Source: Ruminiclostridium papyrosolvens DSM 2782
Lineage (GTDB): Bacteria; Bacillota; Clostridia; Acetivibrionales; DSM-1351
Direction of reading: 5' to 3'
Assembly (NCBI RefSeq): GCF_029318685.1
Contig: NZ_CP119677.1
Coordinates: 2,533,001 to 2,597,000, forward strand
DNA: 64,000 nucleotides
The notes under the pieces are model-generated. The model was not told the DNA's origin and searched no databases. It worked only from the letters and a program-made list of their open reading frames with translations. Below are positions 48,501-56,984 of the stretch, in pieces. A program made the position numbers and the translations under genes. Every line of letters starts with the position of its first letter. Position 1 is the stretch's first letter.

Positions 48501-50190
48501 GAATAGGTGCTTCCTCAATAATAACATGGCAGTTTGTTCCGCTAAATCCAAATGAGCTAACACCCGCCCTTAGTGGAATGCCGCCTCTATTTTCCCATTC
48601 CATAAGTCTTGTATTGACAAAAAACGGGCTTCCGTTTAAATCAATATGTTCATTTATTTGTGTGATGTTAATGGTTGGTGGAATTTTTCTATATTTCATT
48701 GCCATTAAGATTTTTAAGACGCCTGCAATGCCAGCCGACATTATCGTGTGCCCGAAATTTGGTTTATGGGAGCCAATGGCACAAAACTTAGTTTTATCGG
48801 TAAACATACGAAATGCCTCTGTTAGGGCTTTTATTTCAATCGGATCGCCCAATTTGGTACCCGTACCGTGTGCTTCAATATAACTGACAGTTTCCGGGTG
48901 GATAGAAGCATTTTTATATACATTAAATATTAACTCTTTCTGAGAAAGCATACTCGGTGCGGTAATACCTTTTGTCTTTCCATCCTGGTTTACAGCAGTA
49001 CCTTTAATGACTCCGTAAATATTGTCCCTATCTTCAATTGCCGCTTTCAATGGTTTCAGCACCAATACACCAACACCTTCACCAAGCACTATACCGTTTG
49101 CGCTATTATCAAAAGTTTTACATTTACCGTCAGGTGACAGCATATTGGTTTTAGATGTCATAATATAAAACTCAGGAGAACTGATTGCAAATACACCACC
49201 CGCTAAAGCAATTTCCGATTCTCCTCTGCGTATGCTGCCACAGGCTGAATGGATCGCTATCAAAGATGATGAACATGCAGTATCCACTGCCATGCTTGGC
49301 CCTTTAAGGTTTAAAAAATAGGAGAGCCTTGCAGCCAGAATCGACATATCGTTTCCTAAAAATGTTTGTGCATTTATCTCTTCTTCCATCAATGTTTTTT
49401 CTTTATAATCTGAACTCCGGCCACCGACAAATACCCCCACTTTTTTCCCCGATAACTGTTCAGGAGAATATCCCGCATCTTCAATAGATTTATACCCCTC
49501 TTCTAAAAACAACCGTTGCTGAGGGTCCATCCTTTCCGCTTCAAGCGGAGAAATATTGAAAAATGAAGCATCAAATGAATCTATATTTTTAAGTAAGCCT
49601 CCCCATTTACTGATGGATTTATTCTTCCGGTCAGGATACGGATCATAATAATTCCTTTCATCCCAACCCTTACGGTTAATTTGTTCTATACAGCTATCCC
49701 CATGCTCAAGATGATCCCAAAATTCTTCAATTGTTTCTGAACCTGCAAACTTGCCGGAGATACCTATGACTGCTATATTTGAACCCCATTCTCCTGGAAG
49801 AGATACATTGCGGTTATTATTTTCAACTTCAACTTTGGCAGATTCTTTGTGATTAAGTAAATCGGGATTGCCTGTTTCCGTGCAGGAAGGACAGGCAGCA
49901 GGTTCATTTTGGCAGTGTTTAGACATGTGATCTGCCCCATATCGGTCCAGGATGAATTCCGCCAATTCTTTAATTCCTCTGTAATCAAAAATAACTTCGA
50001 TCCCTAATTGAATTTCAAATCTTTGTTCTAAGGCTTCTACCAGCTCTACAGACAATATCGAATTTATGCCCAGTTCCAGAAAGCTTTTATCCAAGTCCAG
50101 AGCCTCGCTTTTATCATCTAACAAGTCAGCAACTACTTTTTTTACTTCGGTTTCTATACCTTTCGGACATGACTGAAAATCACCGGCCAT
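45529..50190 (-). CDS. PKS gene A: ACP-KS-DH-KR, first PKS subunit
   Basis: PKS subunit of 1553 residues, first of the five in the operon. ATG at 50190 follows a GAGGGAG site. It opens with an ACP (about 10-85) whose motif is GINSI at residue 42; the Ser is present and the usual Asp is Asn. KS (140-555) has DTACSSS near 304, EAHGTGT and KPNFGH, so the Cys-His-His set is complete. DH has HVVKGERILPG near 782 and DSAVQ near 958. KR has GGAGGIA near 1285 (last Gly changed) and SNYVSGC near 1423, with Cys where KRs usually carry Asn; the KRs before the MTs in genes C and D share this. The protein stops after the KR plus a linker of about 60 residues. The MT and ACP of the module are at the start of gene B, 54 nt downstream. 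No loading KS, AT, GNAT or adenylation domain precedes the ACP, so the starter must be delivered in trans. The DNA is visibly more AT-rich than the cassettes in gene B. Confidence 0.95.
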   Translation of the reverse strand: MAGDFQSCPKGIETEVKKVVADLLDDKSEALDLDKSFLELGINSILSVELVEALEQRFEIQLGIEVIFDYRGIKELAEFILDRYGADHMSKHCQNEPAACPSCTETGNPDLLNHKESAKVEVENNNRNVSLPGEWGSNIAVIGISGKFAGSETIEEFWDHLEHGDSCIEQINRKGWDERNYYDPYPDRKNKSISKWGGLLKNIDSFDASFFNISPLEAERMDPQQRLFLEEGYKSIEDAGYSPEQLSGKKVGVFVGGRSSDYKEKTLMEEEINAQTFLGNDMSILAARLSYFLNLKGPSMAVDTACSSSLIAIHSACGSIRRGESEIALAGGVFAISSPEFYIMTSKTNMLSPDGKCKTFDNSANGIVLGEGVGVLVLKPLKAAIEDRDNIYGVIKGTAVNQDGKTKGITAPSMLSQKELIFNVYKNASIHPETVSYIEAHGTGTKLGDPIEIKALTEAFRMFTDKTKFCAIGSHKPNFGHTIMSAGIAGVLKILMAMKYRKIPPTINITQINEHIDLNGSPFFVNTRLMEWENRGGIPLRAGVSSFGFSGTNCHVIIEEAPIQKRCQDGINRPYYLFLISAKTKKALSRKISDMAKWIDKEAENYLIEDITYTLLTGRSHFPVRCAFIAKDLSELKQRIREINEKGTAEEYFQNEENDSLKMEKVLEPILREYGERLIKELQEPDNLTWNEYKEKLLVLSNLYIKGCNLNWEDLFINCKTHRIALPAYPFAGESYWITETGNRYIKEDHSVSIHPLLHKNTSNFSEQRFSTFFTGREFFLADHVVKGERILPGVVYLEMARAATAAAVDASEEDKTGLQLKNVVWIRPVVVRDKPVLIHISLLIEENGEISYKIYSGNDGDSDEIIEYCQGSVAPNEAVEPQLLDIEALKAECNLGSFSASECYDAFKAMGADYGMRLKGIEKVYVGEDKLLTKISLPEAIYDTQDMFDLHPSLMDSAVQICLMMGSGDMKSFDSKSPRNPLLPFALQSLEIIDKLAQKMWAYVRYSDGSGAKHEVQKFDIDLCDEKGFISVRMKGFCERVLEGEVRTKKANETSIKHFPGTMMLTPAWDIVPIKRGKTFPSFTDRVVVIEGTKDKQSAIQQYYPQAQVLDIHPNDTIEEIYKKFKDYGSFEHIIWIAPHRSLDSLADDLLVEEQKKGVIPVFRIIKALLRLGYGEQNLGWTVITTQTQSIGKNDIVNPTHASLHGLVGSMAKEYPNWQVRLVDVEDDCQWPINDIFTLSADSQGELLVYRDKVWYRQKLVSAQVTELNQPLYRQDGIYVVIGGAGGIAEVWTEYMIRNYQAQVIWLGRREEDESIRMKINKLAALGPKPYYISADATDEKALAQAYKEIKMRHPRIHGVIDSAIVLLDGSLANIDEARFKATLSAKVDLSVRIAQVFQKEELDFVMFFSSVNSFLKSAGQSNYVSGCTFKDAFARQLSLEWDCAVKVMNWGYWGNVGIVASDHYKDKMVQLGIGSIEPQEAMEALETLMAGQLDQLVFLKTTKNSVFEELNLHVDTEEWIAAYPENIPSNIYSLQERIKTVPLPKLFDGRM

Positions 50191-50213
50191 CTATTCTCCC
50201 TCTTTTCTACCTT

Positions 50214-51038
50214 CTACAGCAATTTTTCACCAACAGCCATATACAACTGCCGAACAATGGAATGCTTTTCACTTTTAATCATATTTCGCCACTCAACTGA
50301 AATACGCCCTAGAACTTTGCTGGATAAAAAGCCATCATGTACCAGCTTAGAGGGAATAGCCAGTCCCTCAGATTTAAAAAACATTTCATCACCGATTACT
50401 TCACTATGAGCACAGATAACTTCAAAATCCACGTTTGACAATCCACCTTCTTTGAGTATTAAAGGCAGCTCCCGACCAATTTTTGGGTTTCCCCCTTCAG
50501 CATATCGGGCCTGGCAGTAAGAGTTGTAAAGCTCTCTCAAGTCTGTAACATTTGGATAAGCCATAATATGCATTTCAAAATCATTATCAACGAATATCGC
50601 TTTTCCGCCAGGCTTCAGTATCCGTACAATCTCGCGAACAGCTTTTACGGGATTCGGTAAATGCTCCAATACCAATCGTGTTATCGCAAAGTCATAAGAA
50701 TTTTCAGGTAAATCCGTTTCCATAATTGATTTTTGAATTACCTGGTATTTGTTAGGCAGACATTGTTCTGACAAATATTTTCTTGCATAATCAACCAGTA
50801 ATGGATCAATCTCTACAGCAGTAATATTTACATTAGGGAACCTCTTCAAGATTTTTTCGGTTATAAAGCCAGGACCTGATCCAGACTCCACTATTGCCAT
50901 ACCGTCACTTAAACCAAACTCGATATAGTGCTTGCATTCTTTATCCCAGAACAATTCCACTTGAGCTTTTAAACGGTTAATTTCTTTTTCGACGTTGGAA
51001 GCTATAGTACTTATTTGGTAAGAACCTTGTTCACTCAT
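50214..51038 (-). CDS. SAM-dependent class I methyltransferase, stand-alone
   Basis: Protein of 274 residues using the ATG at 51038. A further ATG lies 18 nt upstream, but AGGAGGT (51045-51051) stands just before the 51038 ATG, so the shorter form is preferred. Motif I reads VESGSGPGFITEKI, followed by an acidic residue in VEIDP, a post-motif with LVLEHL and LKPGG. These identify a Rossmann-fold methyltransferase of the Methyltransf_11/25 type. The substrate cannot be read from sequence. It lies 23 nt upstream of PKS gene A and 4 nt after the alpha/beta hydrolase, so it is co-transcribed with the PKS. It probably methylates the starter, an oxygen or a carboxyl of the polyketide. It is distinct from the in-cis MT domains, which have GAGTGG or GCGHATD. 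Confidence 0.9.
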   Translation of the reverse strand: MSEQGSYQISTIASNVEKEINRLKAQVELFWDKECKHYIEFGLSDGMAIVESGSGPGFITEKILKRFPNVNITAVEIDPLLVDYARKYLSEQCLPNKYQVIQKSIMETDLPENSYDFAITRLVLEHLPNPVKAVREIVRILKPGGKAIFVDNDFEMHIMAYPNVTDLRELYNSYCQARYAEGGNPKIGRELPLILKEGGLSNVDFEVICAHSEVIGDEMFFKSEGLAIPSKLVHDGFLSSKVLGRISVEWRNMIKSEKHSIVRQLYMAVGEKLL

Positions 51039-51042
51039 TATA

Positions 51043-51837
51043 TTACCTCCTGACATCGGGCGTTAATTTATGCAAAAAAGCAAAAATTTCGTCAGCCGCA
51101 GCTCCCCAATTGGGATCCAACATCATGTCATGGCTGATTTCTGGAAATACGACCAATTTTGTGTTATAAGCCTTGCAAGTAGAAACGGCGGTTGCCGCAG
51201 TAAAAAACCTGTCGCTCAGTGAACCTAGTACCAACATCGGAACCTTATTGTTTATGGACTTCGGAACTATTCGTCTGCACAAATCACCAAGTGCTTTTGT
51301 CGATTCCGGTTGAAGCAAACTTATGATGTCACTCCTTTTCTTCATCGGTAACTGATCGGATAAAAATAGGTCTGCCGGAAATTCAACATTTTCTCCTTTA
51401 TTAAACAAATTTATTGCAAGTACCTTCCGCAAATTTGTTAATAATAACCTCCAATATTCTTTTACAAATCCACTGGGAGGAACCGAGGACATTAAAACTG
51501 CCGCGGTTATTTTATCCGGATATAAATACGATATTTTTTGAACAATCGCTCCTCCCATCGAGTGACCGATTAAAACCGGTCTTTGCCCTAACAACTCTAT
51601 GGTTTTCAAAACATCCTCCACATAATCACTCAACGAACAGGTATTTAGTTCTTCATTGATAACGCTTTTGCCGTGCCCCCGGAAGCTAACAGCATAAGAG
51701 GAAAATCCTCGTGACGAAAAGTATGCAAGAAAATTTTCTTCCCAGCACCAGGCTCCATGATATGCCCCATGGATGAAAAGAAGGGGAGGGAATTCTAAGT
51801 CCGTTTCAGGTAAATACTTTATTAATTCCAGTTCCAT
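51043..51837 (-). CDS. Alpha/beta hydrolase (possible acyl-ACP hydrolase or product esterase)
   Basis: Protein of 264 residues with the alpha/beta-hydrolase fold. It shows an oxyanion segment FIHGAYHG near residue 23, the nucleophile elbow GHSMGG near 96-101, a late Asp in SLSDRF and the catalytic His in SHDMMLD near 237. No signal peptide is evident, so it is cytosolic. Its position inside the PKS operon, between the AT-ER and the methyltransferase, points to a role with the polyketide: off-loading or clearing wrong acyl groups from ACPs, or hydrolysing an ester of the product. It does not look like a classical type II thioesterase of the GrsT type (no GxSxG in that context). The TAA stop overlaps the ribosome site of the next gene, so the two are likely translationally coupled. 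Confidence 0.88.
   Translation of the reverse strand: MELELIKYLPETDLEFPPLLFIHGAYHGAWCWEENFLAYFSSRGFSSYAVSFRGHGKSVINEELNTCSLSDYVEDVLKTIELLGQRPVLIGHSMGGAIVQKISYLYPDKITAAVLMSSVPPSGFVKEYWRLLLTNLRKVLAINLFNKGENVEFPADLFLSDQLPMKKRSDIISLLQPESTKALGDLCRRIVPKSINNKVPMLVLGSLSDRFFTAATAVSTCKAYNTKLVVFPEISHDMMLDPNWGAAADEIFAFLHKLTPDVRR
51045..51051 (-). promoter_or_regulatory. Ribosome binding site deciding the methyltransferase start
   Basis: AGGAGGT on the minus strand overlaps the TAA of the alpha/beta hydrolase and stands 6 nt before the ATG at 51038. It selects that ATG over the one 18 nt upstream. Confidence 0.85.
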
Positions 51838-51902
51838 TCATTACAACTCCTTAATCATAGAAGATAAAGTTTGCCGAAAAAGCAAGCTTTTTGTGGAGAG
51901 TC

Positions 51903-54179
51903 CTATAAAGACGGGGAAAAATAACTGCTAATAGATCCGACTCGCTGGTTAAGTAATTCCGCAGTATCATTCATAAGCTTTTCCCCAATCTGGTCAACAT
52001 GCCGGTTTCTCCAATTTTCTAATGGAGTTCCCTTAACCCATTGGTTAAACGCCCCCAGAGCAGGACCACATAGTACCTGATAATCCACTTGCTGTCCCGA
52101 AGTACCGTTTAAAGCCAAATCAGTAGCGTAACCAAAATACCACCTAAAGATTAACGCCATTTTTTGTTTTTGGTTTCGTTCCGCATTCTCTATCTCTTGC
52201 GGCAGGCAATACTGTTTTACTTCTTCGTAGATTTCTTCAAAACTCCGTTTAAAGTATTTTTTCTGAATTTGCTTTTTATTCTTTTCGTCAATTTCGTCTA
52301 ATGAATTATACTGGCGATACAATTCGTAAAGCTTATTGGCTCTTGCAGGGAAAAACACCCCTCTTCTTAATACCTGAACTTTAGCTCCAATCTCAAACAT
52401 ATCTCCTGCAGGTGTATATTCAGTATCTTGTACATTCATCTGCTGCAGCAAATCTTTTACTGCTTCACTTGTACCTGCCTCTACAGTACATTGATTGACA
52501 GACCCCGTTAGAATAAAATCAGCGCCCAAGATAAAGGCCGCTGCTGCAGCCGCAGGAGTACCTATCCCTCCGGCAGCACCAACTCTTACCTTTTTACGAT
52601 ATCCATACCTGTTGGTCATTTCATCCCGCAGCTTAGTCATGGCCGGCATTAGGGCATATGCTACACCACCATCGGTATGTCCGCCAGAATCTGCTTCTAC
52701 ACATAAATCATCTGCTACTGGTATTTCTTCTAACAGTTCAGCTTGTTCTCTGGTAATCCTGTTTTCCTGAACCATCTTATCTACAATACGTTCGGGTGCA
52801 GGACTCAAAAAAATTTCAGCAATCTCAGGCCTTGACACCTTAGCTATTATCCGGTTACTACCCGAAACCGTCCCATCAGGATTGCGCCTTAACCCCTGAA
52901 CACGGTATTTAATTAGCGCTGGAGTTATACTCATATATGCCGAAGCCTCAACATTTTTTACCCTGTATTTTATATACAAGTCTGCGATGTCTTCCTCCTT
53001 TTCAGGGTTGTTCGGGTTATGCAGCAAATTCATCCCATATGCTTGTCCGCCTGACAGTTCTTTTTGTATGTACTTAATTGCTTCTTCGATTTGATTCAGT
53101 TTCAGCCCACCTGTGCCAAAAAAGCCCATCATCCCAGCTTTACCCATGCTCACTACCATTTCTTTGGAGGCTATTCCCCTATACATTGCACCTGTCAAAT
53201 ATACATATTTAAGATTGTAATCCTTTTTAAATCCGGCATCACCCAAAGAATAAGCCGTAATACCCAAAGATGTATTACAGCTCTGCTCCTGTATGCCTTC
53301 GGTTTCTTCATCGTCTGTAATTACAAGTGGCTCTGCCTGCTCACGTATCTTCTGCACCAACTTGGTTAAAACATCTCCAGGCCCGATTTCCTCAAACTCC
53401 ATTTCTCCAACCCCCATTAAATACCTTATACTCTCTGTCCATTTAACCGGCTGGATAATTTGCATGGCTAAATTCTTCTTTATTATCTCGGGTTTGTAGA
53501 TTTTGGCATGGACATTTGATATAACCGGTATAGATAATTCCGAAAATGTAAATTGGTTCAGATATTCTTCGAACCTTTCTTTCGCATCTTTCATATATCT
53601 GGAGTGAAATGCCCCACTCACGTTAAGAGGGATATACCTTACACCTTCCATTTGGGAAAACAAACCACTTGCTCTTTCAATATCAGCCTTGAGGCCGGAA
53701 ACTATGATCTGGGTTGGTGAATTGTAGTTGGCAATTTGTATGGTATCGAAACCGTTGTCCATTAATATCTCTTCGACTTTTTCGTCTTTTAATCCAAGTA
53801 CTGCAGCCATGCCTCCGCCAATTGCCTGGCTCATCAGTTCTCCTCTCTTTTTTACCAACTTCAGTCCTGTTTCAAAATCAAAAATATTTGCAGCAAATAG
53901 TGCACTATATTCCCCCAAACTATGCCCAGCCAAATAGTCCGGCTTCCTCCCCGTTTCCTTTATCTTTTTTAGATAAGACAGAACATTAACAGTATATAGT
54001 GCCGGCTGGGTATATTGAGTTTGGCTCAACTGACGTCCTGAGTCTTTAAGACACAACTCTTTAATGGAATAACCGAGTATCTCATCTGCTTTTGTTGTTA
54101 TTGCAGGAAATTCATCGAAGAGCATCCCTCCCATCCCTTTGATTTGAGAACCTTGACCGGGGAAAAGATATGTAACCAT
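51903..54179 (-). CDS. Trans-acting malonyl-AT fused to PfaD-like enoylreductase (AT-ER)
   Basis: Two-domain protein of 758 residues. Residues 1-290 are an FabD-type acyltransferase with FPGQGSQ near the start, the nucleophile motif [10 protein letters not shown] near 91 and GAFHSRYM near 195, the signature usual for malonyl-specific ATs. Residues 320-700 are an FMN-dependent enoylreductase of the PfaD/2-nitropropane-dioxygenase type, with [32 protein letters not shown] and [10 protein letters not shown]. This is the enzyme expected to load malonyl onto all ACPs of the AT-less PKS and to provide enoyl reduction in trans, since no module in view has its own ER. It sits in the same operon, upstream of the PKS genes. 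AT-ER fusions are typical of trans-AT clusters such as bacillaene. A decayed second AT lies just upstream. Confidence 0.96.
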   Translation of the reverse strand: MVTYLFPGQGSQIKGMGGMLFDEFPAITTKADEILGYSIKELCLKDSGRQLSQTQYTQPALYTVNVLSYLKKIKETGRKPDYLAGHSLGEYSALFAANIFDFETGLKLVKKRGELMSQAIGGGMAAVLGLKDEKVEEILMDNGFDTIQIANYNSPTQIIVSGLKADIERASGLFSQMEGVRYIPLNVSGAFHSRYMKDAKERFEEYLNQFTFSELSIPVISNVHAKIYKPEIIKKNLAMQIIQPVKWTESIRYLMGVGEMEFEEIGPGDVLTKLVQKIREQAEPLVITDDEETEGIQEQSCNTSLGITAYSLGDAGFKKDYNLKYVYLTGAMYRGIASKEMVVSMGKAGMMGFFGTGGLKLNQIEEAIKYIQKELSGGQAYGMNLLHNPNNPEKEEDIADLYIKYRVKNVEASAYMSITPALIKYRVQGLRRNPDGTVSGSNRIIAKVSRPEIAEIFLSPAPERIVDKMVQENRITREQAELLEEIPVADDLCVEADSGGHTDGGVAYALMPAMTKLRDEMTNRYGYRKKVRVGAAGGIGTPAAAAAAFILGADFILTGSVNQCTVEAGTSEAVKDLLQQMNVQDTEYTPAGDMFEIGAKVQVLRRGVFFPARANKLYELYRQYNSLDEIDEKNKKQIQKKYFKRSFEEIYEEVKQYCLPQEIENAERNQKQKMALIFRWYFGYATDLALNGTSGQQVDYQVLCGPALGAFNQWVKGTPLENWRNRHVDQIGEKLMNDTAELLNQRVGSISSYFSPSL

Positions 54180-54212
54180 TAGTAACCTTCCTCCTCGTTT
54201 TTATAAGAGTTT

Positions 54213-54575
54213 TTATCTCTGGTTAAAATCCTTTAACCATACTTCTGTGACTTTAGCCAGATTCTTCAAATCCTGGTTAAAGGGCGCCATAACGGAAAAA
54301 ACCTCTGATTGGAAACTTACATCAATATTACGTTTGGCAAAGTTAGCAAGCGTACCTCCAGGACCCAAGTCTATATAAACAAGATTTTGTTCTTATTCCA
54401 GTTTCCTGACAGCTTCGGAGAACATTGTTGGTTTTCTGGTCGTCTCCCCAAAATACCCATTCGGTAGTTGGGTCAATATACCTCCATGCATAAAGGAAAT
54501 CAAAGGAATCTGAGGGCTTTGATAAAATCTACCCTTAAGAAAATCGAGATAGCAATTTGCAGCTTTGTCACCCAT
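54213..54575 (-). pseudogene. Remnant of a second discrete acyltransferase (AT/acyl hydrolase)
   Basis: On the minus strand, 54575-54393 reads as the C-terminal part of an AT (IPLISFMHGG, GYFGETTRKPTMFSEAVRKL). A TAA at 54393-54395 interrupts it, and the same frame then continues as EQNLVYIDLGPGGTLANF and on to a TAA at 54213-54215. The GPGGTL segment is the family's conserved 'fiEiGPg..L' block, here after the stop. Upstream of 54575 an in-frame stop follows at once and the active-site GHSxG region is absent. The gene is therefore truncated at its 5' side and broken by one nonsense codon. In trans-AT clusters tandem ATs are common and one of them often acts as an acyl hydrolase; this is what the relic may have been. 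Confidence 0.85.
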
Positions 54576-54731
54576 TTACGAATAAAAATAATTTTGCATA
54601 TAAAGTTCTCTCCATATTTGATAGTATTAAGAACCTTCACCCGAAAATATAAATACTATTGATTTCTCCATAAATATCACCTTTGATTTATAAAATAAAG
54701 GGGTTTTGAATTTTACTAAATATAGGCTCTT
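54576..54731. other. AT-rich spacer without recognisable gene
   Basis: Between the AT remnant and the MBL-fold hydrolase. No ORF with family resemblance and no clear hairpin terminator was seen. The missing front part of the AT remnant is not here. Confidence 0.5.
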
Positions 54732-55442
54732 TTATTGAAAATTAAACAATCCGTTCTTCTGTTTTCGCATTCTAAATTCCACGAACTTTTCCTTCCGTTC
54801 AAATAAGAAATAGATATTTTCCTGCATAAGATACTTTAAAGGATACCCCGGTTCTTTACCGTATGAATGTCCTGGATAAACGCAAACCTCTGGAGATACT
54901 ATTTTTTTTATCATCTGTATTGAATTAAACATCTCTTCCGGGCACCCCCCTATAGAAGTACAGATTCCACAACCTTCAATGAAAATTGTATCTCCTGTGA
55001 ACAAAGAATCAGAAAGAAGGAAACTCATGCTTCCCACCGTATGACCTGATGTGAGGAGAGCAGTAATATTAGTTTGTCCTAATTTTATTGTGTCAAAATG
55101 TTTCACCGGATTCAAGTTTGTACACTGGTACTTGTAAAATTCTATTTCTTTTAAAGACATGTAAACTTGAGAATTAAATCTTTGAATTAATGGTTCAACC
55201 AAGTTTACATGATCAAAATGTGAATGCGTAAGGAGGATTTTCGTTGGGTATACGCCTAACATTAGAAGCTTGGTTGTAATTGTTTCAATATCCCAAGCGG
55301 GATCGATAACGGCCGCTTCCTTGGAATATATATCACAAATTATATAGGTATAGTTTTTTATAAATGAAAATTTTAATTTTAACTGGTGAATAGCATAAGT
55401 TTTTACTTTCTCCTGTAATTGGCTTACTGGCAAACCATTCAT
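54732..55442 (-). CDS. PksB/BaeB-like metallo-beta-lactamase-fold hydrolase
   Basis: Protein of 236 residues with the MBL-fold metal motif THSHFDH near residue 92, the later metal ligands SGHTVGS and FTGDTIF, and GHSYG near 193. The overall pattern, including GCGICTS, YPGHSYGKEPGY and a C-terminal FVEFRMRK, resembles PksB/BaeB of the bacillaene clusters, recalled from memory. These glyoxalase II-like proteins accompany trans-AT PKSs and are thought to hydrolyse thioesters, clearing stalled chains from carrier proteins. It is the most upstream recognisable gene of the PKS locus. A GGAAGG ribosome site precedes the ATG at 55442 by about 10 nt. With one AT already decayed next door, this and the alpha/beta hydrolase may be the remaining proofreaders. 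Confidence 0.88.
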   Translation of the reverse strand: MNGLPVSQLQEKVKTYAIHQLKLKFSFIKNYTYIICDIYSKEAAVIDPAWDIETITTKLLMLGVYPTKILLTHSHFDHVNLVEPLIQRFNSQVYMSLKEIEFYKYQCTNLNPVKHFDTIKLGQTNITALLTSGHTVGSMSFLLSDSLFTGDTIFIEGCGICTSIGGCPEEMFNSIQMIKKIVSPEVCVYPGHSYGKEPGYPLKYLMQENIYFLFERKEKFVEFRMRKQKNGLFNFQ

Positions 55443-56020
55443 TGAGGCATAACCTTCCTTTTAAAAAAGCAGTTTATGTTTAAATAGTCTAGAATAACAC
55501 TAATTTAGAATCTTGCATTATCTTGGGGCTCTATAAAATTTAGTGCATTTATTAAATGTGTAATATTAAGACAAATTTCAGTACTTTTAGGATAAACAAT
55601 CGTACACACATAACAACCTAAACAAAACGAAATTCCTTTATACTGTTCAAAGTTCTTAAAATTACTTATCATAAATTAACGTGCCCTACCATCAATTAGC
55701 ATCTAGTAAGTGCTTTTGTCATATAGAATTCCTCTGTGTATACACCTCTATCCTTTTGACCAGAAAATACAATACGCAAAAATAATATTACCTCAACAAT
55801 TATACAATGTATTCATAGTAGTGTCAATTTATTCCGTATATGTTATTTTTTATTTAGTTACACAAAGAATGACCTAAATTTCATATTTTTGTTATTTATA
55901 TAACAAAATAAAAAATAGAGGATACACTGTATAAAGTGACCCCCATGTCAAGGACATTTTTAAAAAAGGGACTTTGAAAAAGGTTAATTTTTTAATATCC
56001 TTTGTATAATTTTTAATTAT
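55443..56020. other. AT-rich intergenic region, probable upstream region of the PKS operon
   Basis: About 580 bases, very AT-rich, without a supported gene on either strand. Since all genes to its left are read leftwards with short gaps, the main PKS promoter is likely here. I could not pick a convincing -35/-10 pair: TTGTCT with a 17-nt spacer to TAAATG on the minus strand is only a weak candidate. No hairpin terminator or riboswitch was recognised. Confidence 0.4.
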
Positions 56021-56227
56021 GTGAATATAAATGTAAAGGTTAAAGATGCTATATACTATATCTCTGGTTGTGGTATTAGTAATGACAGTAGCTACGCTGA
56101 TAAATATATGCTAAAAGAACTACTTATCACGAAAACTCCTAGCGGGCATACCGTTAAACTAGAAGGCATAATTGCTTACAATAAGGGGATATACATTACT
56201 GCAAGTGGTGATGAAAATCCAATCTAG
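56021..56227 (+). CDS. Small hypothetical protein, doubtful
   Basis: A 68-codon plus-strand ORF with a GTG start and a TATAAT-like box 13 nt before it. It has no recognised family and no good ribosome site. The peptide is plausible in composition (YISGCGISN..., GIIAYNKGIYIT), so it may be a real small gene or a fragment of one. It lies in the patch between the two operons that also holds a recombinase relic. Confidence 0.3.
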   Translation: MNINVKVKDAIYYISGCGISNDSSYADKYMLKELLITKTPSGHTVKLEGIIAYNKGIYITASGDENPI

Positions 56228-56266
56228 ATATATAGCATTTTTTTGAACCATAAGGGAAGTAAATAT

Positions 56267-56671
56267 ATGTTAATTACAAAGGCAATGAGTTTCGATAGAG
56301 ATTCTTGGTATGGAATATTTACTTTTGAAGGGAATATATATAACCCTAAACAATTAGATTTCACTGTAAGTAGCACTGAAAAAATAAACTTAAAAATTAG
56401 TTTAGATAAAGTTAAGGGATATTTTAATTATAATGATATTGGGCCTACTGTTTCCAAATTAACTCGCAGGATTATTCAGGAGCTTCTCTCGGACAAGCGG
56501 CAGGCTGTCCAGAAATGTCTGCATGAATTTTATATGCTTCACTTACGTTCCGAAGTTATTCAGCCAATTCAATCAGGCTCGTTTACTGTTACCATGCCCT
56601 GTTCAAATCTTCTCCTGATACCCCAGGTACTGTTTTCACTGATTGAGCGACTTTCGTCCTGCCTTGAGTAG
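56267..56671 (+). pseudogene. Possible small gene whose 3' half is replaced by recombinase-relic DNA
   Basis: The plus-strand frame from the ATG at 56267 (or an upstream TTG at 56243) begins with an ordinary soluble peptide (ITKAMSFDRDSWYGIFTFEG...) in AT-rich DNA. From about 56460 base composition changes. From about 56570 onward the minus strand encodes a serine-recombinase fragment, so that part of the plus-strand reading is an antisense artefact. The likely history is a small native gene truncated by insertion of a mobile element. No family is recognised. Confidence 0.3.
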
Positions 56672-56705
56672 ACAAAAATGATGTCGCACTCCTCTGTTTG
56701 CCTTG
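56569..56705 (-). pseudogene. Fragment of a large serine recombinase (mobile-element relic)
   Basis: The minus-strand frame ending at the TGA at 56569-56571 reads QDESRSISENSTWGIRRRFE followed by QGMVTVNEPD. This matches the segment of large serine recombinases usually written 'FAQEESRSISENVKWGIRKRFEQG', just after the catalytic domain. Neither the catalytic N-terminus nor the zinc-ribbon part is present, and flanking frames are broken. It is a relic of a Tn4451-like or phage-like integrative element between the PKS locus and the Dlt-like operon. Confidence 0.7.
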
Positions 56706-56984
56706 GTGGACGATCTATATCTCACAAACATTCGCCTGGATAGGTCATTTTTTAGTCGATTTGTTACCTACTTATGCATTGCATAATCAGTCTTGCCCCC
56801 TGGTTTAATACCGCACAATATATATACATCTAGCCATAAGCTTTTAACCTCATATTGTATCGTATTAACCGCAACATTTCTTATACTTCATTTGTCATAT
56901 AGCTTCATCAAGAACCTCCTTCATCAAGAGTGGAGGCATGGCTCTTTCAACTATGAAAAGTATAAGTAGTTAATCGTTACTTAA
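56706..56984. other. Intergenic, possible remainder of the mobile-element relic
   Basis: About 280 bases with stops in every frame and no clear product. It may contain more of the decayed recombinase element, but no further motif could be recognised. Confidence 0.35.

Noticed and set aside
56570-56671. C-terminal part of the plus-strand ORF 56243-56671 as real protein
   Set aside because: The opposite strand encodes a recognisable serine-recombinase segment there, so the plus-strand peptide is an artefact.
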